The translations under genes were made by a program, and so were the position numbers. The notes below the pieces were generated by a model. The model was not told the DNA's origin. It was given only the letters and a program-made list of their open reading frames with translations, and made no database searches. Of a stretch of DNA of 64,000 bases, positions 1 to 10,088 are shown piece after piece. Position 1 is the stretch's first letter; each line of letters starts with the position of its first letter. Origin of the DNA: Ascochyta rabiei (taxonomy: Eukaryota > Ascomycota > Dothideomycetes > Pleosporales > Didymellaceae); contig NC_082410.1 in the NCBI RefSeq assembly GCF_004011695.2, forward strand, positions 930,001-994,000, in the 5' to 3' direction.

Positions 1-622
1 GACACCGACATCTCTCCTATGAAACCCCTCCCACCGCCAACGGAGCCTTGCCGATCGTTGAGCCACGAACAAAGCGAGCAGCAGGAAGGCTCGCCCAAGC
101 AGCTGGAGGCTTCAAAGAAAGAGGCTGAACAACTCGCACCCCCAACCATCGCCCCACCAGCACCAACACCCCCAGCTCGATCCTCGTTCCCCTCGCGAAC
201 CACATCTCTCGACCCGCCCGAGCCCAGCCCGTCCGTCCGACCTTTGACAGCCCCAGCGCCACAATCCACCTTCCCGGCCACACACCCATCACCTCCCACC
301 TACACCTTCCCGTCGCCGGACCCCTCAGAGACGCCCTTCATCCCGCTAACGCAGCGCGCAATCCCGCTGAGCGTGACGTTGATCCCCCAAATCACCGCCT
401 CGCAACTCGCCTGCTACACGCACCACGCCACCACCCTCTGGTCCAACAACGTATTTCAGCCCATGGGCTGCATGCTCTGCCACGCAAACGAAAAGGACCG
501 CAAGTGGATGTGCACCTGGTGCCAGCTGCGCATCTGCCGCGCCTGCAGCGAGGACCTGTGCGCCCTTCCTGGCCGGGACTTGGCCCGCTTGCTGGATGCG
601 CGGCGTCGTGACAAGGCGGAGA

Positions 623-662
<40 letters not shown>

Positions 663-783
663 ACCTGTGGATCTCGCTGACCATGTGCACGAGCGTGTCG
701 ACGCCAGCGAGGAACTGGCTGGTGACGGGTCTGAGCGGGGTCGCTCGATGGTGAGGATTAATTCAAGAGAGAGAGAGGCGTAG
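1..783 (+). CDS. Cys-rich fungal protein of unknown function, 3' part (5' end outside window)
   Basis: The reading frame is open from the first base of the window; the first ATG is at 19, but the six codons before it are also open, so the true start or an earlier exon may lie upstream. From the ATG the product has 254 residues. The first half is Pro/Ser-rich and looks disordered. At roughly residues 150-185 there is a compact Cys cluster (CMLCH, then CTWCQLRICRAC), four CxxC-type pairs that could bind zinc; I associate similar clusters with uncharacterised ascomycete proteins, from memory only. The tail carries a Glu-Pro run made by a GAGCCC repeat. The TAG stop lies inside a 35-bp tandem duplication (750-819). 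No specific function can be given. Confidence 0.6.
625..666 (+). repeat. GAGCCC hexanucleotide repeat coding for (Glu-Pro)n
   Basis: Six perfect GAGCCC units (625-660) followed by a degenerate unit, in frame inside the Cys-rich protein gene. They encode an alternating Glu-Pro stretch. A hexamer keeps the reading frame when copy number changes. Confidence 0.9.
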
Positions 784-819
784 AGGTGAGGATCAATTCA
801 AGGGAGAGAGAGGCGTAGA
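750..819. repeat. 35-bp tandem duplication across a stop codon
   Basis: Two adjacent 35-bp units, 750-784 and 785-819, differ at two positions; a third partial unit begins at 820. Each contains GAGAGAGAGGCGTAGA, so the TAG stop of the upstream gene is duplicated together with its surroundings. Confidence 0.85.
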
Positions 820-1280
820 GGCGAGGTTCAACTTATAGATCTATATACCCTACCTACCAACTATCAGCTTAGTGGGGTGGTATATACGGATGCGCTGGGC
901 CGCTCACGACGCATGAGGATGAGCTGAGCAGGTATCAGGGTGTTTTGAACTTTCCAGCGTGGGACGGGGAGGGGGCGTTCTGTGCGTTCGTTCCGTGGTG
1001 GTGTGGGTTGATCGGATTTCCTTTGTTCATGGCAACAAGATACCAAGCGAGGCTGCGAATACCCGCGCGCGCAAAGACCATACATGCATACATAGACTGC
1101 TTATTTCATCTTGTCGAATCTTTCATGTCTTTATTCCAGCTACGAACGCGAACTGGTGCTATACATAGGTGGTGGGTTATCTCGAAAACATGACAATGCC
1201 GTCCCGTGCGCGCCGGATGATGCCGCCGTCGCCATGACCTAACATAAGAAACCCGTATTCCTTTGCTGCTCTGCCGTCTC
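784..1280. other. Intergenic region between convergent genes
   Basis: Holds the end of the 35-bp duplication and then unique sequence between the stop of the Cys-rich gene and the stop of LOS1. No coding signal was seen. It presumably contains both 3' UTRs and polyadenylation sites. Confidence 0.5.
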
Positions 1281-4200
1281 CTACGACCTCGCGGACAGCA
1301 TGCGCTCGACAAACTGGGCGAAGAAGCTCCTCCACTCCTTCTCCTTTTTTGCGCCTTCAAAGGCGCCAGCTAGCGTGCGCAGATACTGGTCTACGCCGTC
1401 GCCGCCAACGCCCATGCCGCCAAGATCGCTACGGAGACGCTCGACGTACGGCTCGCCAACCTTCTTGATGATCTCGGTTTGCAGATTGGCGGTCTCGTGT
1501 AAGACCTGCTTGGCCTGCGCATCCTTCGAGTTGAAGCCGGGCGAGGCAGGAATAGACCACACGAGGGGCGAGAAACGCTCGATCACATAGTTGTCAAAGC
1601 CTGGCAGCGGCTCGGTGCTAGGTGTTGTGGATGTTGTGTTCGCTCCCGGGCCGACTTTGTCTGCACCACTCCAGACATCGATCATGCGGACGATGACACA
1701 GATGGCAAGACGTGCGGTCTGGTAGTCCCGGGTGTCGCGGGCAAAAGTCTCGATCGAAGCAACGACTGGCTCGAACGTTGCTTGGTTGGCTGTCTCATGT
1801 CAGCAGTCATGGAAAAGTGAGTGTTGATTACAAGCTTACTGTTGCTGACGAGCACAGACCCAAGATTCTGGTTGAGAACAACGGTGATGAAGTTCAGATA
1901 CTCGCGGCGGAGCTCAGCCAGCTGGATCTCGTCGTCTGTGCCCGACGGTGTTACTGCCAACGCCGTGAAAATGCGTTGCAGAACCGGAGTCATAACCGTA
2001 TCCAAGATGCTTGCGATCTCAGATTTGAAAGTGAAGATTACCTGCGCGAGGACCTTGAGGAACGTGCTGATTTCATCCATGGAAGAGCTAAGCGAAAGCA
2101 GTCCCTCAATCCAGGAAGGCAGTTGTTGTAGCAATCGTGAGCCAAGGACAGAAATCAGTCGCGAGAAAGCAAAGCGCGCGGCGTGGCGTATCGATCCGGA
2201 GGTGTTCAGCGACTGAAGAGCAACGAGGATGGCTTCAGAAGCTTTGGTAAACTCGTCCGCAACTTCGGTAAGCGGAGCGGTACTGTTGTTGGCTGTAGGT
2301 ACCCAATCTGAGTAGCCACGCGCAAGTGTACCAAGAGCCATGATGATGTGGTGGGTCTGAAGAATCGCTCGCTCGTCGCCGTTTCGGGCCTGAGGAAGCG
2401 TCTGCTCCATGTCGGCGAACAGAGGGCTCATGATTGTTCGAGCGTACAGCTGCTTGTTTTCCGTTGAGACTGTGTTCGCAGAGGCTATGCACCCAATCGC
2501 CTCGAACAGATACAACTGCGAGTTGAAGAGGGCGTCCGCAGACTGATCGTCTTCGTCTGATGACATATCGTCCTCTGAAGTATCGGGGACTTCCGCCTTG
2601 ATGGTGAGCAAGTCACCGACAGCCTGGATGATGTCGTACGAAACGTTACCCAATTGGGCTCGAAGGTGCTTAACTAGTCGCTGAAAGAGGTACCATGATC
2701 GTGAGCGAACTTTGACGTGGTTGCTGTGTGTCAACGAGACAAAGTTCTCGAGGACCTTGGGGATCAGCTGAGGGTTTTGCTCGAAGAACTGATAGTAGCG
2801 GACGCAAATTTCCATGTACTGGAGTTGAACAGCAGGGTGTGAGTAGTTGGCGAGACCTCGACAGTGTCAGTGTTCCAGATTTAATTTGCCACGTCTCGAT
2901 GTGCTTACCTGAGTCGATCATGCTGTGCATCATACCCACGAGCTGCTGGGCAGCGACAGACGAAGGTTCGCGCTTTGCGTACAATCCTTGGTTCCTGACT
3001 GCCAGTTCGCCAAACAGATACATCTCGTACAGAGCCAATTCGAGATCACGCCAGTTCAAACTCTGATCGCCCTGCGACAGACGACCAAACGTGCCGTTCA
3101 CTACACGGCTAAGCGTCTCAATGTAGTATGCCTCATCGATAGCCGTGACCGTCTGCTGCAGTACGTGAAGGCGTCTTCGCAGGTCCTGGAACTCCGCTTC
3201 GTCTGTTTGTTCGTCTTCCTCGCCCCAAGAGGCGGTCTCGTCATACTTCATCTTCGCAACGATGGCGTCCAAAACAGGTGGTAGCACCGCCGCATACTGA
3301 GGTGGCACGGATCCAGTCTTCTTTTGAAGCTTGCGCAGGAAAGTAAGGAGATCGGTCAGAGCTGGGATGACGGTTGAACAGACTTCGTCGTATTGATCGG
3401 CAAAGAAGCGCAGGAGGTACGGCGTAAAGATTCGGACAAGGTCGTCGGCGCGTTGACGGGTCTGCTCGTTCACAGAATCGCTTTCCAGAATTTTAACGAC
3501 GTCGAAGACGATGTTGTTGACGAGCTTCGCTACGGTCTCTGCAAGATCATTGTCGTAGTTCGGGCTGTTGTATTCCGCCAGCGCTGGGCTTCCAAGAAGC
3601 TGGCCGACAACGTCCGAGAGGTTCAGAAACAGGATGAGCTCAATCTTGTCGCCTGGACTCATCTTCTTGCTGACAATCTCTGAAAAGGTATCGATGGCTG
3701 CATCACGGACTTTGCCGGATGGACTTCCGGGATCGTTGATGCCTTGCTGTCCAGCCATTTCCAGAAAAGTACTGATCATGGACTGATTTACAATGAGGTT
3801 AATATCCGTCCAGCTGACCCATCGACCGATGGTCCGGAGACACATCTCAACAAGACCCAGGTCAATGTCCCTCCATTTGCCGAGGATCTCCTGCCACGAT
3901 AATGAGATCTTCTGAGCGTCCCGTTGTCGGATCAGATCCTTCAGGTCGGTGTTGCGCTTCTTCTCGTCTTCGGGCCTCGAGACCAGCTGATCGGCGATTT
4001 CGTCGTGCACCTGGCCCAGTACGCGTAGATATAGGAAAGTCGTAGCGGCGTTGGTGCTGCCGATAGCTGCCTGGTCGCCGGCGAGCGCGCGAAAATCGTC
4101 GAAGAAAGACTGCCACGAAGAAGGGTATAAGGCTACAAAAAGATAGGTCATGGTTTGCATCAGCTTGTTCTGGATATGGGTTGTGTCGGTCGAGCTACTG

Positions 4201-4546
4201 CCAGGCGCGTAGGACTGGCGAATGTGAGTCATGAGCGTGTCCTTGATGTATGCAAGGCTCTGCTCGTCGAGCCGGTGCTCTTGAACGGCATTGTTGACGA
4301 GGTCGAGGGAGGTATGGCGAGTGATATCTGAGGGACGAGGATCGCGGATGAAGAGAGCTAGCGAGGCCTGCCACGCGGTGCCTTCTGCGCGTAGCTGGTT
4401 GAGGTATTCTATGGCCTGGCCGCGCAGCTGCTGGTTCGAGAGGGGGTCCGAGGCGATTTGGATGGCATTTTCGACCTGCAGCAGCAACGGGCGTCAGTGG
4501 GGGAGCTTTGCATAGCAGACATGTGAGGGCCTACCTGGGCCTCCAT
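1281..4546 (-). CDS. LOS1: Exportin-T (tRNA nuclear export receptor)
   Basis: Four exons: 4546-4535, 4475-2909, 2856-1840 and 1789-1281. They join in frame to give 1034 residues, the usual size of fungal Los1/exportin-T. The protein starts MEAQVENAIQIA; the first exon codes for only MEAQ. The second junction restores HPAVQLQYMEICVRYY, a stretch I recognise as conserved in exportin-T. The protein is helical throughout, as expected for a HEAT-repeat karyopherin. Known role of the family: it binds mature tRNA together with Ran-GTP in the nucleus and carries it through the pore. All three introns (59, 52 and 50 nt) have GT..AG ends. A frame that starts MLLQVENA exists but its start lies inside intron 1, so I rejected it. 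The gene is convergent with the Cys-rich gene. Confidence 0.93.
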
Positions 4547-5190
4547 TTCCTCCACCGTCTCGATGCGGGATCAGTTATGTGTAGTCAAGGGCAGTCGGTG
4601 AGGGGCGCAACCATGCAGGGGCGTGTGCAGTATGGTTGGGGTTCGATTGGAGGTGAAGTGATGTGCTACCGAGTGCTTGGGCGGGGCGAGGACTTCATTG
4701 TGGGAATGTTGCGGGCGGTGAAAGTAGGCTTCGGCGGGGCACGCTCGAGTGACGTGCGGGCAGCGTGCAGGGGTGCTGGTGAACGGACTGTAAAAGAAAA
4801 ACCGGGGCTGCCAGATTGGAGTGCTATCACGCTGGCCAAGAGGGTGCAGGTGCTGTTGGTTTGGTGCTGTTGGTCCTTTGTTGATGTGCAGCTGGCGTGA
4901 GGATGCTGGAGGCCAAACTAATGTGCCGAGCTTTTGGTGGCATGTCTGGCTGCCCGAACGTCGCGTGCGACACACGGACCAAGGGCTTCAGGCTTCAGGC
5001 TTCTTTGTATCAAAGTGTCACCCAGAAAAAATTCAGGCATGGATTTGCTCAACAATGGTATTGGTGCCGGCTATATACAATGGATTTGCCGTTCATCTTT
5101 CCTCGAGCTTCCTACAGCTTGTGTCGACTGCTCGAACCGCTTCTACGGCAATCAGCATGCATGCGACCAACTGGGCGGCCTGTCCACATA
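4547..5190. other. Intergenic region, LOS1 promoter and SFGH 3' end
   Basis: LOS1 is transcribed away from this stretch and the S-formylglutathione hydrolase gene ends in it. It contains a short direct repeat of CTTCAGG near 4986. No gene was recognised; the open frames here are short and overlap one another on both strands. Confidence 0.5.
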
Positions 5191-6153
5191 CTACGCGTTC
5201 AAGTGCTTTGCCGCCCAATCAACATGGTCGTCCGCAAACGAGGCCATGAAGTAGTAGCTGTGGTCGTAGTCGGGCTGCAGGCGGAGCTGGATGCCCTTGT
5301 CGTTGCCCGCTTGCTTCGCTGCTTCGACGAGGTTCTCCGGCAGCAGCTGTTTTTGCTTGTAAAAGTTGTCACCAGTACCCTGTCGCCCGTCAGCATGTTC
5401 TCGTCAGGGCATCTATGAGGATACGTACGACGTCGATGAGCATCTCCAACGGCCCTTTCCACTGCCTGACAAGCTCTGTGGCGTCGTGCTTCTTCCACTC
5501 CTCCTGGTCGTCGCCGAGGTATCCCTTGAATGCCTTTTGGCCCCACGGTGCGTTGACGGGGTTGGCGATGGGCGCAAAGGCCGAGACGGACTTGTATTTG
5601 CCGGGGTTCTTTAGGAACAGCGTCAAAGCGCCGTGTCCTCCCATGCTGTGACCTGTGATGCTGACTTTGCTCGAGTCGAGCTCCTTGAAGTGTGAAAACA
5701 GAGCTTCAGGCAGCTCCTTGGTGATGTAGGAGTACATGTTGTAGCCCTTGCTCCATGGCTCCTTGGTTGCGTCGATGTAGAAGCCAGCGCCGGACCCGAA
5801 GTCGTACGACTCATCCTCACCTTCGATGTTCAGACCCCCTAATGGACAGGTTAGTTGGGTGCTCAGCCATCCGTGGCAGGTAGGTACGCACTGGGCGATG
5901 TGTCAGGATACACAATGGCAATGCCGTGCTTGCTGGCGCCGTGCTGGAAGAAGCCCTTCTCTGAGCAGTTGGCCGCTGTGCACGTCAGGCCCGACAGGTA
6001 GAACAGCACGGGGACCTTGGCGCCGGACTTGAGCGCCTGGGGCGGCAGGAAGACGTTGAGGGCCATGTCTGTGTTGGTGCTGGACGACTTGTGCTTGAGC
6101 TGGAGCAGCTTGCCCCCGAAGGAGGCGATGGTGCCGGTGGTTTCGAAAGACAT
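5191..6153 (-). CDS. S-formylglutathione hydrolase (esterase D family)
   Basis: Three exons (6153-5892, 5838-5429, 5379-5191) give 286 residues, the normal length of the family. The enzyme hydrolyses S-formylglutathione to formate and glutathione, the last step of glutathione-dependent formaldehyde detoxification, normally in the cytosol. Visible features: LFYLSGLTC near the N-terminus, the nucleophile elbow [10 protein letters not shown] with the catalytic Ser, and DYDHSYYF near the C-terminus carrying the catalytic His. Both junctions restore conserved sequence (YPDTSPRGLNIEGE; LIDVGTGDNFY). I chose the ATG at 6153 because MSFETTG begins the conserved part. An in-frame ATG at 6261 would add 36 residues rich in Arg, His, Thr and Pro, which could be a mitochondrial presequence. 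Confidence 0.93.
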
Positions 6154-6509
6154 GGTGGGCCGTCTGGTGTGGTGCGGGAGGAAGGTGTTGTGAGCGAAGC
6201 GCGGAGATGCGGTATGCAGCGTCAGTTGGCGGAGCCGTGGGAGTTTTGAAGCTGTCTTCATTGGTGACGTTAGCGGGGTAGGGCGAGGCGCCCCTCCACA
6301 TTTTAGGGCAGAATTGCCAGATCAAGATGTCGGATCCGCAGCCGGTGCGCGCAGCGACACGGACAAGACGTGGGGATTGCGTAAACTCGGTTCAGATTCG
6401 GGAGGTATAGATGCAAAGACTCCTTTCGCCGAAGATGCTCCGTTCAGACACTCAGCTTTCCTACCCAAACTCCAAGCCCCATGCAGCCAAGAAAAACACT
6501 TGCATTACT
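6154..6509. other. Promoter region of the SFGH gene and 3' end of RPB6
   Basis: Contains the optional in-frame ATG of the SFGH gene at 6261 and the downstream flank of RPB6. Nothing else was recognised. Confidence 0.5.
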
Positions 6510-7151
6510 TTAGATCAGCAGCTCCTCGCATGTCCAGTCCTCGTAGAAGCCGTCGGGCAGGTACCTTCGCACTACAAGGGGTATCTTCTTCTCGCGCAGC
6601 TCCTTGGCCGCGATCTGAAGGGGGTCTGTCATGCCCTCGACGTCGATCAGTACGGGAGCGTTACCACTGCAGTTGTCAGCCCTGTTCCGGCGCCCCGGCA
6701 CGTGTGCCCGCCGTGTCTTGATGCGTAGCCTACCTGATCTGCAGCGCCCTTGTGCCCAGCACACGCGCCTTCTCGTACTTTGTCATGTATGGCGTTGTGG
6801 TGCGGTTCTCGTTGGGGACCTTCTTCTCCTTCTCGGCGTCGACCGAGTTCTTGACCTTGTCTTTTGCGGCGGCAGCAGCGCTTGCATCGCCCGAGACTAC
6901 GATGTTGTCGTCGAGCTGGTCGGGGTCCTCGCCGCCCTCTGCATCGTCCATGTCGTCCATGACTTCGGGCTCGGCTTCCTCATCGAAGTCGATAGCGCCG
7001 CCACTGCTTGTGCGTCAGCGTGTGTCCATCTATGCGCTACGCTGCGCCGCTTCTTCTCCTCGCGCGCGCGCCACGCTGCGCAACGGAAGCCGTGCACGTA
7101 CTCGTAGCCACCGTCATCAAAGCCACCGTCGTCGCCGCCGTAGTCGGACAT
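6510..7151 (-). CDS. RPB6: RNA polymerase I/II/III shared subunit RPABC2 (Rpb6)
   Basis: Three exons (7151-7102, 7003-6734, 6666-6510) give 158 residues, the expected size. Rpb6 is common to all three nuclear RNA polymerases and sits at the base of the clamp. The N-terminus is acidic and glycine-rich ([13 protein letters not shown], later FDEEAEPE). The conserved C-terminal core is clear: [20 protein letters not shown], then [14 protein letters not shown] and EDW. The first junction codes for Asp ([11 protein letters not shown]) and the second for Ser (ALQISGNAPV); reading into either intron loses the conserved sequence. Introns are 98 and 67 nt. The gene is divergent from the TFIIIA-like gene with 252 bp between start codons. 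Confidence 0.95.
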
Positions 7152-7403
7152 GATCGCGGTCGAGGGTACGCGCGTGGGCGTGGATCGAAGCGTGTGGCAC
7201 GGGCGTGTCGCGGAGTTGCAGGAGCGGGAGCTGGTGTTGTGCTGCTGGATGCTGGATGCTGGATGTCGAAGAGGCAGCCGCAACAAAAAAGCTCCAACCG
7301 CGCACCAATCACCTCCACACACCAGCGTGCGCCGAAACCCACTTTTATTTTCCATGCGCCATCCTCGCGCCTCCGCCGCTGGAAGCCTTTCACGAGCATT
7401 GCA
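7152..7403. promoter_or_regulatory. Shared divergent promoter, RPB6 and TFIIIA-like gene
   Basis: This 252-bp stretch separates the two start codons, so it must hold both promoters and both 5' UTRs. I could not identify individual factor sites or a convincing TATA box in it. Confidence 0.6.
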
Positions 7404-7490
7404 ATGGCACTGAAACGCAGAACAGAGAGCAGCGCTGCCCCCGTGCCGCAGAAGAAGTCGCGCACCGGTACGTCACAATTCACGGCCACG

Positions 7491-7555
<65 letters not shown>

Positions 7556-9245
7556 CTCCACCTCCACACCCTCCTCCACTGACACCACACAAGTCTCCGC
7601 AGCGCCTTCCCCGGATTGGGGATGGGCTTCAGACGATTCGGCGGACCTGAAAGTCAACTTCACCGACAACGGCACCCCCAGGGCAGAAAGCGAGGCCCGT
7701 CGACAGTGGAACTTCATCTGTGAAGTCCAAGGTTGCGGCCAGCGATTCAACCGCCCATGTCGCCTCGAATCGCACATGCGCAGCCACAACAAGGAGCGAC
7801 CCTTTGCCTGTCGCGAAGCAGGCTGCGACAAGACATTCCCTCGAAAAGACCACCTCCAACGGCACCTGAAGAACGCCCATACAGGGTCCGACGACCAGCG
7901 AGCCTACACCTGCGACTGGGAGGGATGCGGGAAGAGCTTCACCTCCAACGGCCGGCTCCAGCGACACAAGGACGTCCACGAATCCAAGTTCTATTGCACA
8001 GATTACGCTCCATGTCACGAGTCCTTCCGGAAAGAGTCGACGTTGGAGGCACACATCAAGTCCCAACACATGGACGTGAGACCGTATCCGTGTCCATTCA
8101 TTGATTCGGAGACGAACGAGCAGTGCGCAAAGGCATATCAGACAGCCCACGCACTGCAGAAACACATGTCCAATGCACACGGAGCGGAACAGGAAGAGGC
8201 TTTCTACTGCATGCTGTGCATTCCGCCCGGCAGCGATACCGAGACGATCGAAACACATCCTGGCATGGCAACCACCATCCCCAAAGCCCCACTCTCCTTC
8301 ACAACAGCCGAGGAACTACACGCCCATTCTCTTGAATGCCATCCCCCCGTTTGTCCAGAATGCGGCCAGAAGTTCAAGAACGAAGCCAACCTCAAATCTC
8401 ACACCGAAACCCTCCACTCCGACACCACGCCCCGCTTTCCCTGCCCCAAACCGCATTGCGACGCCCTCTTCACACGCAAACACAACCTCGCCGTTCACAT
8501 CCAAACCGTACACGAGCATCAGTTCAAATACCACTGCGTCCCCACTGCGGTCAGCAACTCAAGACACTCCGATCTGGCCGGCTGGGATGGTTCCAACGCC
8601 TGCGGGCACTCATTCAAAGCAAAGTCCTCACTCGACAACCACGTCCGCACACACCACCTAGGCCAAGGCAACCGAAAAGAGCGCCGTCTAGCCGCCAAAA
8701 GCAGAAAAAAGGAGGATCCATCCATGCTCACGCTGCTCACGGGCGTCGGCTACGAGCAAGGCCGCGACATCCTCTGCATCCAGCCCGACTGCGAGTTCCG
8801 CTTCCACCGAGATGTGGATCTCCGACGACACCTGCGCGCCGCACACCACATGTCGACCGACGAAGCCAGCGCGGCCATCCTCGAGCGCGACGCCGCAGCC
8901 GGCGGGCAGTTCTGGATCGGTGGCCTTGCGCCCGGCGACGACATGGGCATGGAGATGGATATGGATATGGGCATGGATCTGTTCGCGAGCGCGACGCCCA
9001 GCATGCCGCAGACGCCCATGCCGTACTTCGCCGACGGACACGCCGCGCCTGCATCCACGGGCGGCAAAAATGCAGCAGACGGTGCCTTTTTCGACACCCG
9101 CTTCGAGCAGCTGTCGCTGTTCAACGAGGAGTCCGATATGGACGCCGCCATGGGCCTGGGCGACTTGCCGCCCGCCACGGACGCCGGCGAGGGACTGCAG
9201 TGGGACATGCTTGCGCCTGTCGAGCAGTACAATAGCATGAAGTGA
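7404..9245 (+). CDS. PZF1: TFIIIA-like C2H2 zinc-finger transcription factor
   Basis: Single exon, 613 residues from the ATG at 7404 (MALKRRTES). After a disordered N-terminus with a (Ser-Pro)n run, about ten C2H2-type fingers follow between roughly residues 108 and 480. The first three are tightly linked (CEVQGCGQRF.., CREAGCDKTF.., CDWEGCGKSF..), with a Cx4C spacing and short linkers as in TFIIIA. Fingers 5, 6 and 9 contain insertions. A basic KERRLAAKSRKK patch lies between the last two fingers. The C-terminus is acidic and Met-rich. TFIIIA binds the internal control region of 5S rRNA genes and recruits TFIIIC for Pol III. The finger number and layout fit fungal TFIIIA, which varies in sequence; another multi-finger factor is the alternative. 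It shares a promoter with RPB6. Confidence 0.8.
7495..7554 (+). repeat. CACCCT hexanucleotide repeat coding for (Ser-Pro)n
   Basis: Ten perfect CACCCT units in frame near the start of the TFIIIA-like gene. They encode a Ser-Pro run. The unit resembles but is not the CCCTAA telomere repeat. Confidence 0.92.
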
Positions 9246-10088
9246 GGATGTTGGTCGTCGTTCGACTCCCGTCTGAGAGTGCAGTCGAGACGTGTGTGTT
9301 GCGTTGCGTTGCGTTGCGTTGCGTTGATGCATAGGTTAGCGCTACAATAGATACCCACCCACACTCATCAGCAATGTTTCTCACAGATGGTCCAAACATG
9401 CCTTTGCGCACGTCTATCCACAATCCACATTCTGTGTTCAGGACCGTAGACCATGGAGTACGCGGTCGATGCTTCCCTCGCACAAACACCCACCAAATCC
9501 CAATCAAGCCAAAACACATGCATGTACACTACTTCTCATGCAGACGATCGAAGCATGACATGGAATAGTTGATGATCTCCTGTATATAGCTACTAGTCTC
9601 CTTTGCATCATCGACATCTTGCACATGCATCTATGTTCCAAATCAAACCCAGACCCCAAACCCCCCGTTCTCCCATCTTCTTGGTATATATGTACTCGAG
9701 AAACGCGCTTGAATGACGCAAGGGGGTATATATCATACGAAGAATGCTGGTTCCGCCTCCACGAAAAAAAAAAGTCAAAGAGAAGAGATGCCGTAGGCTA
9801 TGGTGAAGTAGCGATGTCAAAAGGCTAATGTCGAGAATAAGGTTTATAAAAAAATAAAAAATAAGGAGGAAAATGCCGGCTAACGGCGCAGGGTGCGATT
9901 CGCCGCGCTATGCACCAGTAGAAGCCCCTCCAGAAGTGGTGTGATTTGGAAAGTAAGTAAAACTAACGAGTCCGTAACGTTGCGCAAAGTCGATGATGAG
10001 GTTCGTCGGCAAGGGTGTCGATATCCAAGTCGGCAATTGAGGCATGACGCTGAAGGATCCATGGACCGGTCCGGACCACGCCGCAAAC
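9246..10088. other. Intergenic region between convergent genes
   Basis: Contains a GCGTT microsatellite (9301-9326) and A/T-rich stretches near 9720-9870. No coding signal was seen. It should contain the 3' UTRs of the two flanking genes. Confidence 0.5.
9301..9326. repeat. GCGTT pentanucleotide microsatellite
   Basis: Five perfect GCGTT copies just downstream of the TFIIIA-like stop codon, probably within its 3' UTR. Confidence 0.85.

Noticed and set aside
346..690. Minus-strand frame with Gly-Leu repeats
   Set aside because: It is the reverse reading of the GAGCCC repeat and the Cys-rich gene; no independent coding evidence.
4478..4487. LOS1 start at MLLQVENA
   Set aside because: These codons are intron sequence ending in CTGCAG; splicing to the upstream exon gives MEAQVENA, which matches the family better.
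7495..7554. CACCCT repeat as an internal telomere
   Set aside because: The fungal telomere unit is CCCTAA; this unit is CCCTCA and lies in frame within a coding sequence.
9301..9326. CRISPR-like or phage att-like repeat
   Set aside because: It is a short perfect pentamer microsatellite without spacers, in a eukaryotic genome.
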